Shown here piece by piece: positions 52,718 through 63,930 of a DNA stretch of 64,000 nucleotides (its first letter is position 1; each line of letters starts with the position of its first letter). The DNA lies in assembly GCA_900291925.1 (NCBI GenBank), contig UWYS01000007.1, positions 248,001 through 312,000 of the forward strand. Reading direction: 5' to 3'. The DNA comes from Thecaphora thlaspeos. Lineage: Eukaryota; Basidiomycota; Ustilaginomycetes; Urocystidales; Glomosporiaceae. Under the pieces are notes generated by a model that was not told the DNA's origin, did not search any database, and saw only the letters and a list, made by a program, of their open reading frames with translations. Both the position numbers and the translations under genes were made by a program.

Positions 52718-53572
52718 ATGACCTCCTCCGCCGTCCGTCCCCTCGTCCATCTCGCTGTCAAGCCGCAGCAGCTGTCCGCTCGATCGATGCTGCTGCGATC
52801 GTTTGCGACCTCTTCGTCGTCTTCCTACGCTGCCGCCACTCCCGACTCACCCCGTGCCGCGCGGCGTTCCTCGCGCTTCTCTGCCCGGCGTGGCGCCGAC
52901 CTCGTCGGTCCTCCCGACTCTCTCAGCAACCTCCGCCCGATCAAGTACGGCTCTGCCTTTGACGAGTCGCCTTCCTCCAGCGGCGGCTCCTCGACCGGCT
53001 CGGCAACCATCAGTCTCACTCATCCTTACTCGCTCAGCGAGTTCAACCCGGCCGCCTCTTCCTCCTCGACCGGCTCATGGGCGTCGTCTCTCGGCTCGTC
53101 ACAGCGTAGGGGCAAGACGCGGGGCCACTCGCTTCACTTTGAACGCCTGCTCGAGAGGCTCGAAGAGGCCGAGCTAGCACACAAGCTGCGCATGGCCAGG
53201 GCCGACAGCTTCAACCAGCGCTTCTGGCAGGACAATAATGCGCGCTTCATCCAGGCGCTGCAGGAGTTTAGGTCACGCACCACCTCGAGCAAGGCCGTGG
53301 CGACGTTGAAGGGCGATGCTCCGGGAGCCATCAAGACCAAGGCAGCGCCGCTCGACACCAACGCGCAGGAGTCGGAGCTCGACATCGACTCGGACACGCT
53401 GGCCACCTTCTACTCGGCCTGGCTCAAGGCCAACGCCACCAGGCATCGGGCATACAATCGCCAGCTCTGGTCGCAGACTTTTGGGGACCTGGCCCCGGCT
53501 TTCCGGTACCAGGCGCTGCGCTCGTGGGCCAAGCTCGTGGGGTCGATTGAGAGGCAGCTAGGATGGCAGTGA
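52718..53572 (+). CDS. COA8/APOPT-like mitochondrial protein
   Basis: A single exon of 284 residues. The N-terminus (VKPQQLSARSMLLRSFATSS) looks like a mitochondrial presequence. The mature part begins with PDSLSNLRPIKYG, matching the D-P-x-S-N-L-R-P-I box of the COA8/APOPT1 family. It then shows SFNQRFWQDNNARFIQALQE, TLATFYSAWLKANATRHRAY and NRQLWSQTF, in the same order and spacing as that family. COA8 is a matrix-side factor for cytochrome c oxidase assembly and oxidative-stress protection in animals. The roughly 65 residues between the presequence-proximal box and the helical region are Ser-rich and variable. Family assignment rests on motif order, not a search. Confidence 0.75.
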   Translation: MTSSAVRPLVHLAVKPQQLSARSMLLRSFATSSSSSYAAATPDSPRAARRSSRFSARRGADLVGPPDSLSNLRPIKYGSAFDESPSSSGGSSTGSATISLTHPYSLSEFNPAASSSSTGSWASSLGSSQRRGKTRGHSLHFERLLERLEEAELAHKLRMARADSFNQRFWQDNNARFIQALQEFRSRTTSSKAVATLKGDAPGAIKTKAAPLDTNAQESELDIDSDTLATFYSAWLKANATRHRAYNRQLWSQTFGDLAPAFRYQALRSWAKLVGSIERQLGWQ

Positions 53573-54041
53573 ATGGCCCTTTCTGCCTTCTAAGGCCTTT
53601 CAATGCTTCTCACATCTAACCTCGGCCGGCCTTGGCCGCACATGGGCTCAGGCTCTGATCTCATTGGGTTCGCAGACAGGCTGTCATTCTGCTCGTGGCA
53701 CCTCGTCGATATACTGTCACCGCTTCTTCCGACATCCGAATCCAGGGCTATTGGTTGCCATCTGTACACTAGTGTCTTTCCCTTCCCCAATGTACTGTAA
53801 TTCATCGTCCGGTTTCCTTCCCCTATACTTGCAACTTCACGGAGATGATCAGAGGCCCGCTCTAGTTCAACGACACGAGCAGCAGACTGTGCGACTCTTT
53901 GTTTCATAGGGTGGTGCATTGAGTGGTTGCAAGGAGATATCTAAAAGTACAGATGCTGGGAGGGCAAGGGAGTGGTGTCACCGGCGGTCAACCCGCCTTC
54001 GGGCTTTTCTCTGGTTCTGCTGACCTTGAGGGCGTGCGCTT
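53573..54041. other. Intergenic between convergent genes
   Basis: 3' UTR region of the COA8-like (+) and TIM22 (-) genes; nothing further was recognised. Confidence 0.4.
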
Positions 54042-54803
54042 CTAGTCATCGTCTGCCGTTTCTCTCCGGAAGCTGTGGGACGAGATGCGGGAGTCGAGAG
54101 CATCAGCTGGTTGTGTCAAAGGGAACGGAGCTGGATCGCGATCCGCGATCGCACGGCTACTCACTAGAGATCGATTGCTCCGCTGAACGCTGCAAAGGCG
54201 ATACCACCACCGATCATCGCCTGCGGGCCAGCGTTGCGCGCCAAGAGTGTGCCCGCCATCATACCTGCCACCACTGGGTTGACGATATCGTTCTTGGCTC
54301 GGTACTGCGGCGGAGTGAATGGAAACGAAGAGGGTTAGCACAACGACATCGTCCAGAAACAACGAGGCCACGAGCCGGAACGCATCCTCGCCACTCACCC
54401 CTTCGACGCAGCACTCAATGCCCGCATAGAGCGCTCCGACTTTACCGAAACCTTTACCGCTCCTGTACATTCCCTTTCCGGTCTCCTTGAAGAAGAGCTT
54501 CGTCTGCTGAGCGGTCGAGAGCTCGGTGGTAGCGACCGAACCACCTCCGACGCGTGCGACCGTCGTGTTCCGTAGCGGATCGTCGACGGCGAACGACGTA
54601 CTGAGGAGGCTGAAGAAGGCACCTAGACCGAAGCCGGCCGCGCCGGAGAGGACGCACTTGGTGGGACACGACTCCATGACGCCATTTGCGGTTTTCTGCC
54701 ACTTGTTCATCTGCAGCATCTGTTCGCGGTCTGCCTCTGTTGCGCCCGGCGGGAGGGGCTCCTGACCGGGTAGGTAGACGGGGGCCGACATTGGTAGCGG
54801 CAT
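54042..54803 (-). CDS. TIM22: Mitochondrial inner-membrane translocase subunit Tim22
   Basis: Exons 54803-54399, 54304-54165 and 54072-54042 give 191 residues. The Tim17/22/23 fold is clear: [18 protein letters not shown] (TM1), [20 protein letters not shown] (TM2 end and loop, joined across intron 1), [19 protein letters not shown] (TM3) and [17 protein letters not shown] (TM4). Tim22 forms the carrier translocase pore that inserts multispanning inner-membrane proteins. Reading on without splicing would stop at TAG just after AIDL. A GTGAGT donor there and an acceptor at 54073 instead give a short charged end ([10 protein letters not shown]). Two Met codons near the start (54803, 54791) are both possible. 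The gene is divergent from RPT2. Confidence 0.92.
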   Translation of the reverse strand: MPLPMSAPVYLPGQEPLPPGATEADREQMLQMNKWQKTANGVMESCPTKCVLSGAAGFGLGAFFSLLSTSFAVDDPLRNTTVARVGGGSVATTELSTAQQTKLFFKETGKGMYRSGKGFGKVGALYAGIECCVEGVSGEDAFRLVASLFLDDVVVLTLFVSIHSAAVPSQERYRQPSGGRYDGGHTLGAQRWPAGDDRWWYRLCSVQRSNRSLVSSRAIADRDPAPFPLTQPADALDSRISSHSFRRETADDD

Positions 54804-55162
54804 CGTGGTAGGTTGTACGTGTGTGAAAGTGCGGGTGACGCGGATGTGTTGGTTGGCAGTCGACAGGAGGGGATAGAGTCAAAGGGCGAAGGAAAGAAGA
54901 GGCGTACGGCCCAAAGCCCAGCAATCCTGTCCTAACCCTGTCCGTGTCCTCGTGCCTGAGCTTCCCGAAGTCAAATTCTGGGTTCGGGAGTCGGACAGGG
55001 CCAGATATCCCGGTGCGAGCGCGGACCCGATTTTGATATCTCGAAAGCGTGAGGCAGCGGTGGCCCTGACTGACGAGTCGCCGCCCGTCCGATCACCAGG
55101 TGCGTACTCCACTTGGACTCTGGCGAGAGGCGCAGCGGAGCAACACAGCGTCCCTTACCTCT

Positions 55163-55193
<31 letters not shown>

Positions 55194-55344
55194 GCCCTCG
55201 CCCTCACTCCATCATCACCAAGCAGACACCATCCTCCCCTCTCTTATCCATCGACGACACCAGTGCACAGCACACCCACGCCTCTCGACTGTCAGCAGCA
55301 ATCAATAGCACCGTCTTCTCCGACCAACCCACCCTCGCGCCAAC
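54804..55344. promoter_or_regulatory. Bidirectional promoter TIM22 / RPT2
   Basis: About 540 bp between divergent start codons, including a CTCACC hexanucleotide array at 55,161-55,208 in the RPT2 leader. No copy of the GGTGGCAAA proteasome control element is present here. Confidence 0.5.
55161..55208 (+). repeat. CTCACC hexanucleotide array with G4-forming complement
   Basis: Eight hexamers (five CTCACC, two CTCGCC, one CTCACT) lie about 140 bp upstream of the RPT2 start codon. The minus strand reads (GGGTGA)n with many GGG runs spaced by 3 bases, which fits the G-quadruplex pattern. Confidence 0.85.
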
Positions 55345-57098
<1,754 letters not shown>

Positions 57099-57565
57099 TC
57101 GAAGCGTCGTCGGCCCCGCTCCCCTTTCCTTTGTACCCTTCTCCTTCCTCCTCTTGGGTCGTGCAAGTTTCGTGTGACTCTCACATCCCACGCATGGTTT
57201 TATTGTAAAACAAGGCATCGTCTTAGTTCGTGCTTACGGGCTTGTCTGAAGGGCGAGGGTGGGGGCGCTATTGAGACTTGTGTCGACGCTTGGCGATGTA
57301 CAGCAATGGACAAGGATCGGCGCAGCTAGCTTGGACGCCCGCGCTGGAAGCGCACTGGTGCCGCGCGATATGTCGAAAGGTAGAGGATGGTGGGTTGCCG
57401 CTCGCAAGAGGGTGTAGGGAAAGGGCGGCTGGCGAAACAGCAGAAAGCATTGTTCAAGATCGGCAACGTCCAGTGTGTCCCTCGATCAATGTTACGGTAA
57501 GGTCTTCATGTAAGTGATCAGCGCCCCGCTCCTCAATCGTCGAGTATGTATCAACAGCTCACCTC
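57099..57565. other. Intergenic, RPT2 3' region
   Basis: Presumed RPT2 3' UTR (ATTGTAAAA near 57,203) and spacer. No gene was recognised. Confidence 0.4.
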
Positions 57566-57790
57566 TCAACTGAAGCCAAACCATCCCTTTACGGCCGCCG
57601 CGAAGAATGGCAAGCTACTGGCACGATGAAAGATCATTGCGAATCTTTGAACATTTGCAAACCAACCTCCAGCCGGGGTGAATGCACCGTAGAAGAAAGA
57701 TTGGAAGAAAGCTGCAAAACCACCCCGGATAGGTCCCAAGGTGGAGAAACCGAGAAAGGAGAGGAAGCTGGTGAGGAGAAAATTGAACAT
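57566..57790 (-). CDS. Short IFI6/IFI27-like (ISG12-type) hydrophobic protein, possibly partial
   Basis: An open frame from an ATG at 57790 to a stop at 57566 encodes 74 residues rich in Phe, Gly and Ala: FLSFLGFSTLGPIRGGFAAF, then FQSFFYGAFTPAGGWFANVQ. The spacing of Gly-Pro/Ala, AA-x-x-QS and G-x-x-FA-x-x-Q resembles the IFI6/IFI27 (6-16) family, small membrane proteins also found in fungi, but with unusually many Phe. The end (PFFAAAVKGWFGFS) is plausible. Codon use looks less GC-biased than neighbouring genes. The frame is open upstream of this Met, so a 5' exon may exist. It could be a degraded copy. Confidence 0.42.
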   Translation of the reverse strand: MFNFLLTSFLSFLGFSTLGPIRGGFAAFFQSFFYGAFTPAGGWFANVQRFAMIFHRASSLPFFAAAVKGWFGFS

Positions 57791-58678
57791 TTGGGACAGG
57801 TGTTGGTGCGGTTCAGGAGGATGGCGAGTAAGATGGGGTATGTCGGTATGTGTCGAACGAGAGAGCTGTCTTTTGTATCTTCGTTCTCGCTGCACACACC
57901 TAGAACGAGCACGATAGAAGACAGATGAACGAAGTCGTTTGTCCATAAAGCGTTACGATTGGTACGGTCGTGAAACATACAACATCGCACTTATCAGACG
58001 ACCTACGTCCACTCTTACCCCCCTCTCTCCGCATCGAGACGGAATCGTTACACACCGGTCTTCGTTCCTGTATGAACGAACACCTTTTTGTCCGAATAAC
58101 TCTGCTCTGTCACCTATCGTCGCAGGTGGATAGCGCAGCTGACTACGCCCTATATCCTAAGTTCAATGGGGCGGCATTCTCCGCTCTTCCTTGCACTCCA
58201 ACAGACAGTCTACCAAATCTTACGCCCTGATCTACACCGCAGAAGTCTTCTCCCTAGATTGCGACATTCTCATCGTTTCGCCGGCCAAGATCGTGTGTGT
58301 AAGAGGTTTCCCGGCCGTGCAGGGCGGTCTTGAGGCAACCGACCATCTGATGCCGGATCAGAAAGCGAGGAAGGAGAAAAGAACGGATCGATACGGAAGA
58401 AACGGACAAGCTGTTACCTACTCTCGCGGCGGAGAAGAAAGCGTTACAGAAGACATTTAGGCTTGAACATATCAATGACGACGCGACCGAGTGCGGACGA
58501 ATGAATAGGAGCAGGTCGTATTACACAGATACACGTATGGGATTGAGCGAGCAGGGTTCGGCGGGGGATTGAAGAAGGCCGCTCCAGTCTTCCGAGCCGA
58601 TGGAGAGGACACGGTCATCGTCTGCAGCACATAGACGGATCATTCGAACCGTATCGCTACGAGCGCGTGCAAGTCTGG
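57791..58678. other. Intergenic: IFI-like upstream region and HET-C 3' region
   Basis: About 890 bp of more AT-balanced sequence. It may contain a 5' exon of the IFI-like gene and the HET-C 3' UTR. No supported gene. Confidence 0.4.
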
Positions 58679-61600
58679 CTAGTACTGGCCGCCGTACCCT
58701 CCGTATCCACCCTGCGGTCCTCCATATCCACCCGGTGGGGGTGGAAAGGGGGGCGGCGGTCCATTGCCGTACCCGCTAGACGGACCGGGTGCGTAGGGCT
58801 GTTGCATCGGCATGCCCATACCACCCTGCGGGCCGGGAGGCGGTGCAAATCCTCCGCTTCCTTCGTGACTATGTCCGTATCCCGCGCCCGGGTATCCTCC
58901 CCCCGGCGGTCCACCCGGCTGGTATCCATCACCACCGGGGTAGCCGTAGCCGCCGCTCTGGCCAGGGTAACCGCCGCCGCCACCGCCACCGCCACCGAAG
59001 CCGCTGTGGGCGCTGTTGTACCTGCTCTCGTCCGGCATCGCGAGGCTTCCACCGCCGTAGCTGCTTCCTCCCCCATCGCCGACTCCTCCTCCATAGCCCC
59101 CACCACCGCTGCTGCTGTTGCCATGACGAAGATCGTCACCGGCCGCGGCATCGTTGTAGTACGATCCGCTCTCGCCACCATGATGGGTAGGCTGCGATTG
59201 GCTCGAATCGTAGCGACCGTGGCTAGGCGGCCCGGCGCCGGGTCCGTCTGCGACCTCGCCTGCGGCTGTGCCCTCTCGGAAGAGTCCGTGACCACCTCCG
59301 CCACCGCCGCCGCCGCCGAGGACACCGTGCATCTGCCCGGAGACGTAGTTGGACGCATAGTTGGCCATCTGGGTACCCATGCTCCCACCGCTACCGCCGC
59401 CGGCGTGGTGGCCGCTGGAGCCGTGATGCGAGGTGGACGGAGCGAAGCTGTGCGCCGCCTGGCTCGAGCTGCCGCCCATGAACGAGCTGAGGCTCGGTCC
59501 ATCGCCGCCGTGGGTGTGCGCCTCGGCCTTGCCGCTGCGTGTGTTCGTGTGGTTGCGAACATGCTCGCGGTCCAGCCGGCTGATCTCCTGCGGGTGGTTT
59601 CGCGCCCAGTTGGCCATGTAGTCGAGCATCTCCTTTTGCACCTCAGAGCGGCTCGAGTACCAGTAAGGGTGGAACATCGGCGCGAGACACTCGTCGGCGG
59701 TCCGATCCGCGTCGATTCCCGTGTCGTCCCACGCCTTGACGACTAGCTTGACCGTGTGGCGGACGATGATCTGCGCAACGTTGCCCGCCACTTCGTTGAG
59801 GATCAGGCCGAAGTGGTCCTTTGCGAGCATACTGTGCGTGGGGTCCGAGGCGCTGCTGCCCGGCTGGAAGACTGCGAACTGGTCCTCCTTGTTGATCACC
59901 GCCGTCGAGCCGACGTGGAGCGCCGACATGCCTTGCTGCATGATCGGCTTGGCGTACGGCTCGATGAGTGTAAAGACAAAGATGTTGAGCTCGTTGGTCA
60001 GCTTCTCGACGAGCGTGCTGAGGCCGGGGATCTTCTCGATGGTCGTCTCGATGCTCTTGGCGATCCGGTCGCGGAGCTCGAGGATCTTCCACATCCCGGC
60101 ATAGATCTCCTTGGGCGACATTTGCGAAGGGTCGGTCGAGGGTCCGCGCGAAACATCCTCGAGGTCGCGCGACAGGCCGTCGCCGCCGACGCCGGGGACC
60201 TTGGTCAGGGTGCCGAGGAGGTCCTGGAGCGGGCTGCGGTTGCTCCCGGTGGACTTGGTCTTGGCGTTATCGATGGCCTTGTTGAGGTCCGAGATCGACG
60301 CCTCGGAGAGGTGGTCCTGCGCCTCGCCCAGCAGCGAGTGGATGAAGTCGGCGCTGCCGAAGGTGCCTGTGACGAGCGGGGCGATACGCGTCCCGTCGGG
60401 CGCCTGCACCGTGACGCTGTCGCCAACGTGAAGGAAGACCTGGTGGTGTCCAAGCTTTCTGAGCGCGAGCTCGCACCAGTTCGAATGGGCGGGCAGGTCT
60501 TCGAGCGTGTGCAGCGCCTGACCGAGCAGGAGGTACGCCTCGTAAAGATCGGCGTCGCGGCCGCTCTGCCTCGCGCGGCGGCCATGGTCGATGCACCGCT
60601 TCAGCGTCCTGCGGATCAGCGCCGAGCCGGTCGGCCAGGTGCCCGTCTCGTTGGCGAGGTAGTTTTTCATCCCGGACCTCGGGTCGATCTCGAGCTCGCA
60701 CGGGTCGACGGGAGGGCGCAGGCGGGCGTCGTAGGTCCGGGCATCCTTGCCGTCAGCGTAGCCTTTGGGGTTGTCGAGGTGCTCCTCGGGCAGGTAGGTG
60801 CCGAGCCTGTCGTCGGTCACCTCAAATTCGGCGGTGGCGTAGCCGTGGGCGAGGAAGCCGAGCAGCATGACGATGTTGAGGATCGTCTGCTTGGGCATCT
60901 TTTCCAGCGCGGCGACGTCCATCGCCTGGCTGTAATCGCGCAGCCAGTTGCCAAAGTAGATTCGCTTGATAGCGATGCCGCTGAACTTGCTGCTGCCCAG
61001 GAGGCCACCGCTCTTTTTGGCCAGCTCGGCCAACGTGTCGGCCAGATCGCCGTGTCGAAAGGCTTTGCCCTCGAGGTAGCTGAATGACGGGATGTTGCCG
61101 GCTCCAAAAGCGTAGGCACCCGGGACGGCGCAAAGCGAAAAGAGGACTATCAGCGTCACCGTGACGAGCAGGGTGGTGTGGGAGGCGCTCCACCTGGCCC
61201 GGCGGAAAGAACGACCCGAGGTGGAGCGCGGGGCGACGGCGTGGAAGTCGACGTTTAAGGCTGCCTCGGCGAGCTCGTCTTCGAGATCTCCGAGGTCCGC
61301 GCGACGCAGCACACCACCGTAGCTCGGAGGGGCGGCGACAGCAGCGGTATCGTCGATGGATGCGCTGGTCTCGCCGTCATGGTCGTGATATTGGTCGGCT
61401 GCGGGGACGGTGCCCATCTTACGCTCGAGCGCGACTTGGTCGGTGGCCATCCTGATGATTTCTTCGGCTTCCCTCTCGATGGCGTCGATCGACTCGGCGT
61501 CAGAGTCGGAGGCGTGGTGGTCTAGGTCGACGGGTGCGTAGCTGTCGGGGTTGGAGGCGCGTTGGATGTCGACGAGGTGCTGTGTTTGTCGGATGAGTTG

Positions 61601-61894
61601 CTCGACCTCGTCCTGCTCGTCCGTGTGCTGCTGCGTCGCTGTGCGGCTAGGCGGGCTCGATCGAGTCTGAGGCAGCGGGGCGACGGAGGGACTTGCCTTT
61701 AGCGATTGAAGGCAACGAAAGAGGTTGCCGTCGTCGTCTTGGTCGTTGTGGCCAGCTTTGGCGGTCGCTGCTGTAACTGTGGTGGGTGAGGGTACGTTGG
61801 TGGTGGCGGTAGCTGGGGCGGTGGCTGGGGCGGCGGTGTTGCTGCTGCGTGTGCGGAGTGACTTGAGGCGTTGTCGAAGTGCTTCGTCTGCCAT
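58679..61894 (-). CDS. HET-C family membrane/secreted protein
   Basis: One exon of 1,071 residues from the ATG at 61894 (MADEALRQRL); an in-frame ATG at 62005 is an alternative. The acidic N-terminal roughly 240 residues are followed by one strong hydrophobic segment (TTLLVTVTLIVLFSLCAVPG), acting as signal anchor. The Het-C domain starts at once: AFGAGNIPSFSYLEGKAFRH, IKRIYFGNWLRDYSQAMDV, LGQALHTLEDLPAHSNWCEL and NIFVFTLIEPYAKPIMQQG, up to about residue 760. The last roughly 270 residues are a Gly/Tyr/Pro-rich tail of GGYGG-type repeats. In Neurospora, alleles of het-c mediate vegetative incompatibility after hyphal fusion, and the protein is at the plasma membrane. Presence of the domain does not prove an incompatibility role here. 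Confidence 0.9.
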   Translation of the reverse strand: MADEALRQRLKSLRTRSSNTAAPATAPATATTNVPSPTTVTAATAKAGHNDQDDDGNLFRCLQSLKASPSVAPLPQTRSSPPSRTATQQHTDEQDEVEQLIRQTQHLVDIQRASNPDSYAPVDLDHHASDSDAESIDAIEREAEEIIRMATDQVALERKMGTVPAADQYHDHDGETSASIDDTAAVAAPPSYGGVLRRADLGDLEDELAEAALNVDFHAVAPRSTSGRSFRRARWSASHTTLLVTVTLIVLFSLCAVPGAYAFGAGNIPSFSYLEGKAFRHGDLADTLAELAKKSGGLLGSSKFSGIAIKRIYFGNWLRDYSQAMDVAALEKMPKQTILNIVMLLGFLAHGYATAEFEVTDDRLGTYLPEEHLDNPKGYADGKDARTYDARLRPPVDPCELEIDPRSGMKNYLANETGTWPTGSALIRRTLKRCIDHGRRARQSGRDADLYEAYLLLGQALHTLEDLPAHSNWCELALRKLGHHQVFLHVGDSVTVQAPDGTRIAPLVTGTFGSADFIHSLLGEAQDHLSEASISDLNKAIDNAKTKSTGSNRSPLQDLLGTLTKVPGVGGDGLSRDLEDVSRGPSTDPSQMSPKEIYAGMWKILELRDRIAKSIETTIEKIPGLSTLVEKLTNELNIFVFTLIEPYAKPIMQQGMSALHVGSTAVINKEDQFAVFQPGSSASDPTHSMLAKDHFGLILNEVAGNVAQIIVRHTVKLVVKAWDDTGIDADRTADECLAPMFHPYWYSSRSEVQKEMLDYMANWARNHPQEISRLDREHVRNHTNTRSGKAEAHTHGGDGPSLSSFMGGSSSQAAHSFAPSTSHHGSSGHHAGGGSGGSMGTQMANYASNYVSGQMHGVLGGGGGGGGGHGLFREGTAAGEVADGPGAGPPSHGRYDSSQSQPTHHGGESGSYYNDAAAGDDLRHGNSSSGGGGYGGGVGDGGGSSYGGGSLAMPDESRYNSAHSGFGGGGGGGGGYPGQSGGYGYPGGDGYQPGGPPGGGYPGAGYGHSHEGSGGFAPPPGPQGGMGMPMQQPYAPGPSSGYGNGPPPPFPPPPGGYGGPQGGYGGYGGQY

Positions 61895-62303
61895 AGCCAG
61901 GTGGAGAAGGGGTGGGTGGTGGTCGGGAGGAAAGGGGGGCGTGGGGCTTACCGAGGCGGCTTTGTTGGGAAGAAAGCAGCGAGGGCTGTGCTCTGTGCGT
62001 GCCATGACATCGGCCTGCCTGTCTGCCCTGCCCTGCCTGCCTGCGTGAACTGCCGCTGAAAGGCAAGCAAATAATTCGAGCAAAAGCGCATACGCGTGGG
62101 ACGTGCGCAGACAACAGCCTTGGCTTCAGCACCTGCTTGCTGTCCTAATAGCCTGCCCCTTGCCACGATGAGCCTCGCACTCACTGATCTCGCCACCTGA
62201 CATCACATCGTTGGTCGAAGGCCAGTCAACGGAACCAGCAGGAGTTCACAGAATTTCCAGGCAGGACCTGGCAAAAGGAAGGAGAGAAAATTAAAAACAA
62301 TAC
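61895..62303. other. Intergenic between HET-C start and tRNA
   Basis: Probably the HET-C promoter and leader. A GTAAGC donor-like site at about 61,950 on the minus strand could mark an intron in the leader. No other gene was recognised. Confidence 0.4.
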
Positions 62304-62406
62304 TGAGCTCTGCCGGGTTCGAACCGGCGACCCACACCGATATGGTATATCAATACGCGGGTCGACATACTGTAAAGGTGTTGTTCTGCCACTGAACTAA
62401 GAACCC
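62304..62406 (-). tRNA. tRNA-Val (anticodon UAC) with a 31-nt intron
   Basis: On the minus strand the acceptor stem GGGTTCT pairs with AGAGCTC (two G-U pairs; discriminator A). The D arm is GTTC-AGTGGCA-GAAC. The anticodon stem ACACC/GGTGT encloses a loop with anticodon TAC (34-36), and the T arm is GCCGG-TTCGAAC-CCGGC. An intron of 31 nt (62370-62340) sits one base 3' of the anticodon, the canonical position cut by the eukaryotic tRNA-splicing endonuclease. A-rich sequence lies just beyond the 3' end, while the pol III terminator expected there (TTTT on the minus strand) corresponds to the AAAA runs at about 62,287-62,298. Confidence 0.93.
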
Positions 62407-62760
62407 CTTTAATGTAAAACTCGTATAATATATAATTAGTCCGTGCTGTAGCAGAGTCATCTCGCTTTCTCCACTTCCTTGACCTGAAACACACCAGACA
62501 AGACACAGGGGAAAGGACTGAGTACGCCTAGCAGGGTTCAACGTCGTTTCAGAGCCTGCCGAGGCCACGGGAGGTTCGCGCTTCGACACGCCAGACGGAC
62601 ATAGACACGGCAGCAGATGCTGTTTCGACTCGGATGCGTTGCGACTGAGCCCGGGGGGAGCGGTAATGTTACACAGAGAGTATGGGATCGAGCGGGTAGA
62701 GTTTTGGCGAAGCGAGCAGAGCAGTCGCGATGGCAGTCAAACAGGGTCACGGCCGTCCCC
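62407..62760. other. Intergenic between tRNA-Val and RPA32
   Basis: About 350 bp with the 3' UTR of the RPA32 gene and tRNA 5' flank. Nothing else was recognised. Confidence 0.4.
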
Positions 62761-63930
62761 CTAACCAGTGCTGAGGACGTGGTCGTCGTCGGCAGCCGAG
62801 TAGAGGAAGCCTTCGTTGCAAAGATCGCCAACCGCCTCCCTGTAGCATCCGAGAAAGAGAAAGAGAAAGAGCAGAAAGAGAGTGGAAGCTGTATCAGTCT
62901 CCAATGCCGCCTTCTTCAAGTCTCTGCCCCTCCAGGAGGACCGGAACACTCACCTGATCTGATCGAGCGTTGTGCCAGAAATCTTCCTGTTGATCAGGCC
63001 GACGTGGACGCCGTCGGGTGACCTGGGGCCGTTTTCTGTCACAACCTCCATGATCTTCTGCTGCAGCGGCGGAAGGTCCTTGTACTGGTCCGATACCGCC
63101 CCTCCCCGACCGGCATTGCCGCTGTAGGCCCCCATGTCGTATCCTCCGCCTCCACCTCCGTCAGACTTTGTCGCAGCCCCGCCGACACCGGCGCCGCCCC
63201 CGGAGGCGCTTCCTCTTGTGAGCTGGAGGTGGGCATAGACGGCGTCGAGCTTGTGGAACTGCACCTCGTTGAAGTCTTCGATGAGACGAAGGTGGCCGGC
63301 CGAGACCGAGCGACGGTTCTGGAACGACTTGATGGTGCCGAGCACGCGGACGTACATGTTTTGGCTGAGGGTGTGCAAAAGCGAGTACAAGGTGCGAGCG
63401 GCGGGGTCAGTCTCGCTGCGACCACCAGCCAGAGACGCGGGACGGAAGGGAGGCCGGACTCACTCGATCTCGCTGGCCTTCTGACTGTCGTCGCTGGAAC
63501 TGTCGAGCCACTGCCTGACCTCGATCTGACCGGTCCCGTCCTCCATGCTGTAGGATACGTTGGTGGCGTTCCTCGAGACGTTGCGCACCACGGCTACGAA
63601 AGTGAGCTGACCGAGCTCGACGCCGTCGAGTGTGAACTCGGCGTCGGGATGGGGCTGGTCTGCGTTGAGGATCTGCCGGATGGTGACGGGGCGGAGGGTG
63701 CTGTTTCCGGCCTTTTTGCCCGAGGGGCTGTCGCCCTGGTTCCCCGCCATGAAGCCTCCGGCGCCTCCGGAAGCGCCACCGCCTGTGGCGTAGTTGTGGC
63801 CATATGGGTTGTCGCCGTATCCTGTAGGGGTGCAGTGGGGAGGCGTAGATGAGGGCAAGGGTGGGGGGTAAGCAAGAGAGGCCGGGGAAGGTGGAACGTC
63901 GTGGAGAGGTGGGCGTGACTCACCGTTCAT
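62761..63930 (-). CDS. RPA2: Replication protein A 32-kDa subunit (Rpa2)
   Basis: Exons 63930-63924, 63821-63464, 63364-62954 and 62839-62761 give 284 residues. After a Gly/Asn/Tyr-rich N-terminus (the phospho-region position) comes the OB fold. It is visible as RPVTIRQILNADQPHPDAEF, LTFVAVVRNVSRNATNVSYS, DGTGQIEVRQWLD and, after intron 2, QNMYVRVLGTIKSFQNRRSV. A Gly-rich linker leads to a winged helix (QQKIMEVVTENGPRSPDGVH, then DQIREAVGDLCNEGFLYSA) that binds repair partners. RPA coats single-stranded DNA in replication, repair and recombination. The first coding exon is only 7 nt (Met-Asn plus one base) but is phase-consistent, and a GTGAGT donor follows it. Confidence 0.93.

Noticed and set aside
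55161..55208. CCCTCA repeats as an internal telomere-like sequence
   Set aside because: The fungal telomere repeat is CCCTAA; none of the units matches it.
58254..58475. Minus-strand frame upstream of the IFI-like ORF as its first exon
   Set aside because: No phase-consistent donor/acceptor pair or signal-like sequence links it convincingly to the hydrophobic exon.
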